DNA from: Branchiostoma floridae
Taxonomy: Eukaryota > Chordata > Leptocardii > Amphioxiformes > Branchiostomatidae
DNA length: 64,000 nucleotides
Assembly: GCF_000003815.2 (NCBI RefSeq)
Contig: NC_049983.1
Coordinates: 5,061,996 to 5,125,995, forward strand
Direction: 5' to 3'
Shown: positions 44,966-54,429 of the stretch, piece by piece
How the letters are laid out: each line of letters opens with the position of its first letter
How positions within the stretch are numbered: position 1 is the first letter of the stretch
The notes under the pieces: generated by a model
The model's database searches: none
What the model was told of the DNA's origin: nothing
What the model saw: only the letters and a program-made list of their open reading frames with translations
Position numbers and translations under genes: made by a program

Positions 44966-45520
44966 GTTTAGTTACTTTTGCCAGAATGGCTAAGGTTATA
45001 TTTTGGGCGTGTTTGTGTGTGTGTCTGTCTGTCAACAGTATAACTCGAGAAGCCTATGGATGGATCTTGATATTTGGTGGGTAGGGGTGGGTAGGGGTCA
45101 GGAAAACAAAGGTCGATAATGGGCCCCCTAGCGGCTTGCTAAGGTACTGCAGCGGAACCTCAATTTCTTATATCTCGTGTTTCTGGAAATGCTGTGGTCG
45201 TGATTTTTGAGTGGTAGATAGCCATTGGGGCATAGAGTAAGTGCTGTGAGTTTGGGCCTTTTTTGCGCCGTTTTTTTTTGGAACTGCAGGCGCCGGTTTC
45301 CTTTCAAACTTTGGACGAGAATAACTCTACAACGTGTTGAGTCATGATTTTTGGTATGTAGATTAAATGAGTCATGACTTACATAATGAAATACTTATTA
45401 TGCAAAACAGCTAATTGGCATAATTTATTAGGAAATTTTATAAATCCACTGCATTCCATGATACGACTTGATAACCAATAGAATTTCATGGAGGTATGAG
45501 GTCCCCGAACACTTGTTTTG
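44966..45520 (+). repeat. Best-preserved copy of the CATGGAGG-terminal family
   Basis: It runs from ttacttttgccagaatggct through taactcgagaagcctatgga, ccccctagcggcttgctaag, tactgcagcggaacc, ttggaactgcaggcgc, gagtcatgatttttggtatg and AT-rich ttggcataatttattagg to tttcatggaggtatgaggtc and cgaacacttgttttg. It serves as the reference for the fragments elsewhere in the window. It lacks any long frame, so it is non-autonomous. Confidence 0.7.
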
Positions 45521-46849
45521 GGGTGTGCCGGTGCCAGCCTCGATGTGTGGAGTATTTTCTGGTGACACAAAGGAAACACTTTGTGAAACATGTAGATTGG
45601 TGTGTTACATTTCATCTACAAACAAACAAACAAACAAAACAAAACAAACAAATTTGCTATCAGGTCTGAATATACTCAGAACAAAAACTGCTTTTATAAA
45701 CCAGTCATCAGTTGTCAAATTTTCTTCCTCTGTCTTACTGTATCAATAACTACCAAATATCATCTCTGTCTTTATCTTCTCTCTCCCTCTCAAAAAGCAT
45801 GCCAAGTTAGATAAATAACAGATAAAATATTACAGACTACTTATCAGTTGACATCTGGTTCCTATCTCTGTCTGTCCTACTATAAGTTATAACCCTTGTT
45901 GATAGCCAGTGCGACAAAAAAGAACAGGTGAGCATTTAACCTGATACTGACATATTGATGGAAAAATTCTCGTTTTCATGTAGGAAATCAACGCGCGAGT
46001 GGATGTCACTCATCAGTGATACTGTAGTATTAGTATGTAGGTACGTAGATGCCCGTCAGCTGGTAGTCACTGAGCCGGTCCTGTGTTGTTTCCACTATGA
46101 AAACATTGGCACGGCCGTGAATCCGACCCAGATGTGTCTCCTAATCCCAACCACATCACCGCGGGGTGTGCACTACCAACAACAGCCAAAGGGACGTTTG
46201 TAATCTATGTTGGAGTGGGATATAGAAACACTACTTCGTGGTTTTACATTTGTAGAAACACTGTAGAGAAGCCAACACTACCACCCATCCAATCATTCTT
46301 CTGTGACTCTGTCATCCCCACAGACACACTTTATACTGTTCCAGCGGAAGTTGCTAGGAGACCAAAAGTTCGATCGTTTCTAAACCGGGCCCAATCTGCC
46401 CTCAGATCGCTGTGTGTTGCAACCATTTTGTCAGAGGCTGCGTTTTAGGGTGCAAAATGTCTGAAACCACCCGGTACGATATTTGTTACGGAAAGACATG
46501 TATAACTGCATTTTTTCAGTCTTATTCAAATCTTGGCATTACTGATGTACAAATACGGTAAATATATCAAAGAATGTTTATAGTACCTTAGAACCAATAG
46601 TATAAAAATGACAAGCTAGATAACATGTCGACTCATTCATATCATTTGATAGTCATATAAACTTGGATAGACCTTACGAAAGTCGCTGTACTTTTGCTTT
46701 ATCGATGAAGATTTCGTGTATGTATCACAGCATTAGTTAGCATAAGGAACCATTGAGGGCATTGAGAGTTCATAACTGAAAATTGGCATGCAACATACAG
46801 AGACATTTATACATGTTATTTCAACCTCCTAGAAGGTCCTAGAGTAATT
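45521..46849. other. Intergenic, no gene seen
   Basis: Contains an (AAAC)n run at about 45622-45650. Two overlapping short frames (45955-46203, 46134-46448) have no recognisable domain. Confidence 0.45.
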
Positions 46850-47290
46850 ACTGTAAATTCTGTAACCACTTGTATCTCGAAGACGAGACACATTTTTTAC
46901 TAGCTATAGATAATAGAGTGTACATTATATGAATACGAACGCCAATCCCTATTTAATACTTTACAAATAGACAATAACTGTAAGAAAATGTCAAAACAAG
47001 ACTTGTTTAAGTACTTAATGTTATGCAAGGACGATCATGCTATTGACACAATATGTAAATATGTCTCCATGTGTTTCAAGAAGAGAGAAGAACATGTTTA
47101 GATGCAGCCATTAGAGATTGTAACACATAGTGCCTTAGTTCCTTTTCCATTTAGACTAGTTTAAAAGCATTGTATAAGTTTAGTTTTTTCCTCTGCATCC
47201 ATAAGACCATATGTGGTCCTCTTGTGCATTTAGCCCTCGGGCATGAATATGCAATAAAGATTATCATATCATATCATATCATATCATATC
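46850..47290 (+). mobile_element. 5'-truncated LINE: ORF2 C-terminus and (ATATC)n tail
   Basis: A decayed zinc-knuckle-like segment (YCKFCNHLYLEDETHFLL, about 46851-46904) is followed, after a frameshift, by LYEYERQSLFNTLQ and KKMSKQDLFKYLMLCKDDHA then ICKYVSMCFKKREEHV before a stop (about 46914-47100). This is the standard C-terminal tail of a LINE ORF2. The 3'UTR ends gggcatgaatatgcaataaa and then atatcatatc repeats to about 47290. The RT domain is absent. Confidence 0.65.
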
Positions 47291-47558
47291 AAATCAGATT
47301 TAGAGGAACTGATCGTCTGACAAGCTTCCAAGGGTGTGGTCATCTTGAAATCAACTCAGTTGCTCATAAAATAAAACAGACAAAAACAATTCAATCTCAA
47401 GAGAAGATATGTCTCTACTTCTTTGCCAAAGTGTACCTCAATAGACTAAAAATGACTCAGTTATGAAAGCACTTGCATTACTTTCTGGCTCACCCTCGAA
47501 TGACGCTGTTTTCGTAAGCTACAGCCTTTCAATATGGCTTCCCTACAGCTTGCGTATA

Positions 47559-48385
47559 CAGTGGAAGCCACTTAATTGCCCCTCGGATAAACGCACACTT
47601 CGGGTAATTGCACGGAATCCCAAAATCCCAAACCGTCTCCCATTCACTCCATTGTTAGTGACTTCGCTTATCTGCACGACAAAAAATCACCAACGCCGGA
47701 TAATTGCACGAAAATTTGTCAAACATCGTTGACAAATTGACTGACAATGCGTGCTAAAAATCCTCAGACACGGTACAAATAAACCTATAACGGCCTTTGT
47801 ATGAAATTGTTATTGGGATCAAAAAGAAGCGATATTGCGGGGTCGGCACCATTAAGAGACCGTCCGCCCGCTAAAGGTCGTCAAAGCCGGTATTTACTAT
47901 TTGGCAGACAACTTGCTAAGACATACTCAATAACAAATGTTCTCTATCTGTCCATTATCTAATTACGTAATTAGAGTCGCGGGGAAATACTTATGCAGTG
48001 GTTTTATATGGTCTTGGCAGCCAGTCGGAAACAACACAGCGACTCGGGGCCTACAGACGGACATAACACTCGCCTTCGGCGGTGCAATGCTTTAGTTTCG
48101 TGATCAGGAAGCTACATAACGTATACAGTAACTTAATTTCGATTTCAAGTGCGCATTACAGTACGATGTTTCGTGAAGACATGTATATGACGTACGGAGC
48201 ACAAAAGGTACAGCACTACTGTAACACGTAAATAAACTGTGCGTTGTACTAACTCCCATACCACCTCTCGGCCCCTCCGCCCGTGGTGATGCGGTCCAAA
48301 TGACCAACTCCGCATTATCGCACACGCCGGATAATTGCACGAAATTCGCTGACAAATTGGGTGTGCAATTAAGCGGCTTCCACTG
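47559..48385. mobile_element. Pogo/Tigger-like non-autonomous DNA transposon (827 bp)
   Basis: The left end CAGTGGAAGCCACTTAATTGC and the right end GCAATTAAGCGGCTTCCACTG are near-perfect inverted repeats flanked by TA on both sides. A further inverted pair (ccggataattgcacgaaa) lies inside. TA duplication and a CAGT start are typical of Tc1/mariner-pogo relatives. No transposase frame. Confidence 0.78.
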
Positions 48386-49164
48386 TATAGACAAATGTCT
48401 CGGCTCACCTCACTCTTCTCTACAAGTGGTTTGTTCTTTTTTACCCGCAGAGGTTTGAGAAATTTTGACGCCATAAGCCCCCTCATAGATCTACATGGGG
48501 CCACCGGCTCTACGTCCCCATCCGAACAAAGAAGCAGATGTAGAGTAGAGAGGCAAAGTCGTCACGTTTCTCAGGCCATCCTACCGGTCGTTCCTACCGC
48601 TATCCTGTACACTGACTCTTCACCTGCTTTGAGGTTCAAAAATGACCACGGAGTAGCCTGGTCACCATTCTCCACGGTAGGCTTGGCGGATTTTTACCTG
48701 GCCCAGTCCGTACTAGAAACAGGTTTATCACTGGAATGCTGTCATTGTAACCAGCCTTTGTGTCATCGCCGACTCGTGTGCTCTGTAATATAAACCAACT
48801 CCGTAAAATGTCGCCGACTCGTGCTAATGACCTGGGCGGGAGGGCTCCACTCCTTACCGTGACATGGTTACCAGGCTACTGTATGGACCTTCCCTACTGC
48901 AGTATATGTCACCTTCATTAGTTGCACACTTGATATAAGTCTAAGGGTTGAAGTCATGACCTGGAGGTCGAGTTCCTTACATCTTTAGAAATAGCCGCTG
49001 TCGGGCGTGTTGTATTTTATACTGGCAGGTACCAAGCACATGGATTGTAAATCAACACATGTAACTCCTTAGTTAAGGTAACTTGTCAGTAGTCTCATAC
49101 AAGCTCGGCCGTCCATGGTAACTGTTCTAATTGTTGTTGAGCGGACTCTGACTTGGCTTGACTA
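48386..49164. other. Intergenic, no gene seen
   Basis: One 132-codon plus frame (48395-48793) begins at the transposon edge and has no recognisable motif. I do not call it. Confidence 0.45.
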
Positions 49165-49166
49165 TA

Positions 49167-50087
49167 CAGTCAAACCTGCCCAAGACGACCACCGGGGGAC
49201 CGGGAAAAAGCGGTCGATTTGGACTGGTGGTCGCTGAGAAGAGTATCGTCTCAAAACGTTGTGTTTAATGGCAAATAGCAAGCACACTGCACGCACGCAA
49301 AGAAGTTTTAATGTCAAATACAAAACGCACACTGTAAATTGTAAATTTAACCCCAAGCTTTTATCGAGCTATAATACGATACAGTGTTTTAAAGCTCAAT
49401 ATTTGTACAATAACGTTTTAGACAGTAAGGGAACTTTGATGCCGTCAGTTACCATACAAGCCTTTATGTGTCGCTGTGTTCTTGATTGCTATATCTGAAA
49501 TAACTAAGGTGCACCTTTCGAATTCGATGCCCGGTACGTCCCGATAGCGTACTTACCCACAGGTGTACAGTACAGTTGGACAAAAGCACTCACACAGATC
49601 TTTCTTAAAAGGTATGAGCTACACAGGTCTTTCTTTAAAAAAGTATGAGGCTATATACATTTCAGCATCCGTCCACTTTATAATGATATGGATTGAAAAA
49701 AACTTCTGTAACAACTAAATTCGGATTTTCTTACAACGAAATTTCCTCCCATCAGTAGACTGCCCCATTGGCCCAGCCATTGACCGCCGCCATCTCTATT
49801 CTAAACATAACATCGTAATGGCAGTCAAAATCTGACGCAAACTGGCCGATTTCGGCACAAAATCGCGCTAGTTATCATCAAAAATCGATGAAAACCTCAA
49901 TTTTGAAAATAATGCGGTCGTTATGGGCCCCAATTTAGGCCGGTCGCGGTCGCGTTGGCCAGGTGGTCGTTGAGAAAAGGTCGCTTAATGCTTACGTCAA
50001 TGGGGAAAAAAATCGGGACCGAGAAAAAGCGGTCGAAATGGCCAGGTGGTCGCTGAGAAGAGGTGGTCGCTCGGGCAGGTTTGACTG
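49167..50087. mobile_element. Pogo/Tigger-like non-autonomous DNA transposon (921 bp)
   Basis: The left end CAGTCAAACCTGCCC and the right end GGGCAGGTTTGACTG are perfect inverted repeats with TA on each side. The ends continue with the related motif ggtggtcgctgagaag / gaccaccgggggaccggg. The interior contains further copies of the ggtcgctgagaa motif and no transposase frame. Confidence 0.8.
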
Positions 50088-50139
50088 TATTCTGTTGGCC
50101 GCCGACATATTGACGTGTGAATAGCGTAAGTCGTTAAAT

Positions 50140-51180
50140 GGATCCTAATGATATTAGGTCTGGTAGGTGGTTAGGGGTCGAACGATTGGTAGGTGGTTAG
50201 GAAAACGAAGGTTGAGTTCAATAATGGGCCCCTAGCGGCAGCTGTTTTTTACCTCCATGAAATGTCATGGAATGGAGGTTATATTTTCTGTTATGTGTCT
50301 CTGTCTGTGTAGATGATTACTCAAGAATGGCTGGATGGATTGGTTTCATACTTGTTGTGTTGGTGGGGTGTGATGAAAGCTCGAATCGATGAGATTTTGG
50401 GAGCCGTATCTGTCGTTATAATCGATGTAATAATATCAGAAATCACCCCTATATTTGAGATATATTGGTACAGGCATCGTGCTTTATGTGCTTGTTAATG
50501 GGCTTAGCTCCAAGCAGATGGTGAGGTGACAGCTGTTTAAAATGCCATTAGGTCCTCTCATCTGGGTTGGGTGTCAGAAGTTTTATGGGCGACACAGATG
50601 TTCTGATTTTGTTACGATAAGGGACAGTTGTTAGTTGTCTCTTTCGTAGCCAATGGTACTTGTTTTTTAGCAGACGGGGTTGGCGCCAAGTATTCATCTT
50701 ACAGTTGGTGTAGGGCTGTCAGAGGAAAGTGTGCATCTCGTTTTTGTACTGTGTGAACAGTTGATGTTATGACATATTGGTGGAAAATCAAATCACCATC
50801 TGACTAAAGTTGGCCACATCCCTTCTTCTTTCTGAGTTTCCCAACTTCCTCCCACCACACAGCTCTGAGGCACATAGTCGAACCTCAATAATGCTGACAA
50901 CCTCAGACATTTTAAATGCCAAACATCAAGCTTAAGGAACACCACGCTACCATATGCCGTCGACCTCTTAAACGCACATTACACAATTAAGTGTCACATT
51001 TTGATAATTACTAATCAGATGGACATCCTCTGTGTCATTAAATAAATACACCACTACTTTCCCATAACATTTATATTATATAACCATTACTCTCAAATAC
51101 AACCGACTATAAACATACATACCATCCACAAAAAAGCAATAAATATTTCATGGAGGTATGAGGTCCCCGAACTCTAGTTA
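50140..51180 (+). repeat. Nested copies of the CATGGAGG-terminal family
   Basis: A fragment (ggtaggtggttaggaaaacg, gggcccctagcggcagc) is interrupted by a new start, tttacctccatgaaatgtca at 50247, which continues (tggctggatggattggtttc, tgttggtggggtgtgatgaa) to atttcatggaggtatgaggt and ccccgaactctagtt at 51180. Both end motifs of the inner copy are present and inverted relative to each other. Confidence 0.6.
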
Positions 51181-51184
51181 CTTC

Positions 51185-51285
51185 TTTTTTTTTGCGTTTT
51201 TATCGGCTGCGAGACATGAAGAAATAGAAAGCCCGATAAAAACGCCTAAAAACAGCCGTAGCCTAACCTCTAGCTGCTGGTAAAG
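51185..51285. mobile_element. Fragment of the TCTGCTTGGAG inverted-repeat family
   Basis: aaagcccgataaaaacgcct, aaaaacagccgtagcctaac, ctctagctgctgg: the same order as at 21236-21346. Confidence 0.45.
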
Positions 51286-51466
51286 CTGCCGAACCTTAGA
51301 CTGGGGGCGAGTACAAGCTTCTCGGTATATATTCCTTTCCCCAATTCCCGGTATTTTTCCTTTCGCGGCATATTTCCTTCCCGGCGTATTCTCAATTGAA
51401 AATCGAAAATCGACCTACACATCTTCCGCCAATGCCCCCAGAGAGGCCGGTGAAGAAGGCTAATGC

Positions 51467-52337
51467 CTAGGTTACACATAGCCGAATTTGGCTCCCGACT
51501 CTCTCCCGACTATGGTTTAGGAGTGATTCGGGAGCTAGTCGGCTGTAGTCGGCTGGCGTTCGGCTGAGTCGGAAGGCGTTCGGCTGGCGTTCGGCTGAGT
51601 CGGCTGGTGTTCGGCTGCTCCATCCGAACGTTTTGAAATGTTCAAAACATTCGGCTCTGAACGGCAACTCTGGAATGGGTCGGTTGGTGGTCGGCTGGTG
51701 TTCGGCACGGTCGGCTAGTGTTCGGTTGGTGTTCGGGAGTAAGTCAACAGTCAAATTAAATCTTAACCACGCCATAAACATTGCTGACTTACTCCCAGCT
51801 TGTTTCCAACTTACCAATGATTTACCCCAAGACACTCATTGCCAAGCAAAAAGACTATTGCCAGAACGTAGACGAATCACTCCCGAACTTCACACGACCG
51901 ACATCCAGCTAAAAACAAAAAGACCCGATAAATGCCGCACTGGAGCTATATGTGATCTAAATTTGATCTCTTAGTGATGTTTACAAATAGAACAAAGGAC
52001 ATTCTTGATTAAAAACGAAAATGAGCACTCTTTTGAAAATCGCTGATTATGTCTATTTCAAGTCGAAAAGGGGTCGGCAATCGGTTGGGGATCAGTCGGG
52101 AGTGATTCGGCAGTCTGTGGCTAGAGGTCGGGATGGTTGGTGATAGGTTAGTTAGCATTTGGGACACAGTCGGGAGTAAGTCATTTACCGGTCGGGAGGT
52201 GTTCGGGACATGTTCGGCGCTAAAAAATAGGCGTGGCCTAAACTGGTCAGACTACTCCCGAACTACTGCCGACTTGGGTCGGCTAAGAGTCGGCTAGTGT
52301 TCGGGAGCCAAAGTCGGCTATGTGTAACCTAGGCATA
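51467..52337. mobile_element. Terminal-inverted-repeat element of about 870 bp, TAA duplication
   Basis: The left end tgcctaggttacacatagcc then gaatttggctcccga is mirrored at the right end by tcgggagccaaagtcggcta then tgtgtaacctaggca. TAA flanks both ends, a three-base duplication as made by PIF/Harbinger-type elements. Inside both ends are clusters of the short unit tcggctggtgttcgg with degenerate spacing. No transposase frame is present. The shorter relative is at 24997-25336. Confidence 0.75.
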
Positions 52338-53390
52338 AGACTGGACAGGACGAAGCATGGCGATTTATCGTTTGCTAGTCGCAAAATGTGGCTTTGTTGC
52401 GACTCGTATGTTTTATCTAAACACACCAGGTCACCACGCCCTTTTCGAAGTGTGTTGGGTTCTTTTACGTTTGACTCCTGAGGCTTACGCCTCATGCACG
52501 GGGCCGTCGGCTTTACGTCACAATCCGAAATGAAGGTTTTTACGGGGAATCAGTGGTTGCTAAATACCTGGGCTTGACCAGTAATGTAGTAAATATCATA
52601 ATCTGTAGTAGGACTGTGTACGTAAATCTTGTAATGTTACATGTGCCTGTACATTACCTGTTACATTGTTGTCTGTGCCTGTACCTGTACCTGTACCTAA
52701 TATCTGTACCTGTACCTATACTAATTGGGCACACAGCTCTATTCGGTAGTGAAAGATCTTCTGGGTCTAACAGGCTCTGTAGATACTTATTCTAGTAAGT
52801 TTTCTCCAAACACACGAGGCAAAACTAACAACAGATGGCAGCAAACAGCCAGAACTCGTCGTGTTTGATGTCGTTACCATAGTAACAAATGCTGCCATGA
52901 ATCTACCGTCCCGGGAGCTATGGTGACCTCCAGCTGTGGGCACGCATGCGTGTCTCAGGGACAGGAACGCGCTTTATAGTTTATAGACCTATCTGTCTCT
53001 GTTCGTCATGATGACAATTAACTTCAGTGAAGGTTGTTTCTATCCCTAGCGACCTTCCTAACAGCAGTAGAAGCGACTTAAGTACCATTATGCTCCGAAC
53101 AGAGGCATATTACTGATAGTGGTCGCGATTCCTTTCGTCTGCGAAAGACTTCCCGTCACTACCCGCCCCCACCTGTAACCTCCACATGGAGAATGCTTGT
53201 GTGCTGGGCTGACGTCGAAGTTGCCTTGCGTAGTAAGGGGGAAAAGATTATAGCTTCCACTTAGAACCTTTGAAAATCCTTCTTTTCCTTAGAAATATTT
53301 GCCCAACCTTTTGGTTGGAAGTGACATGTAGGGTCTGATCTTTTCTATTTAGGTCAAAATTTCCTCAGTTGACCAGCTTTGATTAGCCTG
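52338..53390. other. Intergenic, with repeat related to 23884-24200
   Basis: The block 52425-52540 (cgaagtgtgttgggttcttt, cacggggccgtcggctttac) parallels 24090-24180. A (CCTGTA)n-like stretch lies near 52660-52710. No coding exon seen. Confidence 0.45.
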
Positions 53391-53393
53391 GGT

Positions 53394-53492
53394 ACAATCC
53401 GTATTCTACCGGGGCTCCTTACACTCACTACCCTAAAAATATATATTTTAGGGTAGCGAGTGTAAGGAGCCCAGGCAGAATACGGATGGTAC
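53394..53492. repeat. Long near-perfect hairpin (foldback)
   Basis: ggctccttacactcactacc then ctaaaa pairs with ttttagggtagcgagtgtaa then ggagcc around a tatata loop. The arms extend outward through atccgtattct/agaatacggat. About 42 bp of stem, probably a miniature transposon. Confidence 0.75.
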
Positions 53493-53829
53493 CATAACCC
53501 ACTGGCCAGGCTAAGTTTTGATGGCGTAGGGACAGATCTGAGTTGTTGGGTCCTGTGGATGAATACAGGAGGAAAACTGGGTCAAAAGTGAGGGGGTTTT
53601 TTGTCAGCTGTGCTGGGTGAACGAGCACGTTTTCTTTGGATGTTTCTCAAGTATTCCCTTGTTACTAACAGTTATCTGCTGGAGAATAATCTTTAAGATT
53701 GAAATAAAGATAAGTACTTTTGCAAGGACTTGTTTCACTGACTGCCTCTTATGCTAGGCCTGGTTTCAATGGGAGCAAGCAACTTCAAGTGACGTCAGCC
53801 CTACATGGGCCTACGTCAAGATGAATGAA

Positions 53830-54105
53830 ACTACTCTCCAAGCAGAGGTTGGTGGGAAAAATCGTGACCTTTTCCTTTCATAGACTAATTTTTTATCGAC
53901 CGGCCTTCCCACNNNNNNNNNNNNNNNNNNNNNNNNNNNNNNNNNNNNNNNNNNNNNNNNNNNNNNNNNNNNNNNNNNNNNNNNNNNNNNNNNNNNNNNN
54001 NNNNNNNNNNNNCTTCCTTGGTGGGACAGGCCGGTCGAAAAAAAAGTTATGAAAGGAAAAGGTCACGGATTTTTCCCACCAACCTCTGCTTGGAGAGTAG
54101 AATGA
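53830..54105. mobile_element. Inverted-repeat element (TCTGCTTGGAG family) containing the assembly gap
   Basis: Left arm ctactctccaagcagaggtt then ggtgggaaaaatcgtgacct; the right arm is its inverse, ending aacctctgcttggagagtag. The arms match for about 80 bp and continue to the edges of the N run. A related single end lies at 54290-54345. Confidence 0.7.
53913..54012. other. Assembly gap (100 N)
   Basis: Exactly 100 unknown bases, a standard placeholder for a gap of unknown size. It lies between two inverted arms. Confidence 0.99.
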
Positions 54106-54279
54106 AACGCCTCTCGGATCTCGAGTAGTGTCGGGAATGTTCCTTGTCAATAACATTTCCAAAAAAATATGTGGTCGATTGGCGTATCTTTATACGAGAC
54201 TCACACCCTTTCAAATAACGTACGGCTAGCGGAGGTAGCTCCAACAAAGCGCACACGTGTGGATAAAGAAAACGGTACA

Positions 54280-54345
54280 AAGTCCGACAAAATCCCTAAA
54301 AACACGTTAAAAACAGCAGGAGCCCAACCTCTGCTTGGAGTGCAT
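54280..54345. mobile_element. Fragment of the TCTGCTTGGAG family
   Basis: gacaaaatccctaaaaacac, gttaaaaacagcaggagccc, aacctctgcttggag. Confidence 0.45.
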
Positions 54346-54429
54346 CAGTAGATTCGCAGAACAGGCCACCAAAAGACCACCAAAATCCCCCTCCCCATCC
54401 AGCCTAGCTCTGCTTGGAGCCCACCCGAG

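Noticed and set aside
43858-45084. Thr-His and Cys-Val repeat frames, including a 207-codon frame at 44461-45084
   Set aside because: They follow GT/CA microsatellites. The 207-codon frame is mostly CA tract with no conserved flanking domain.
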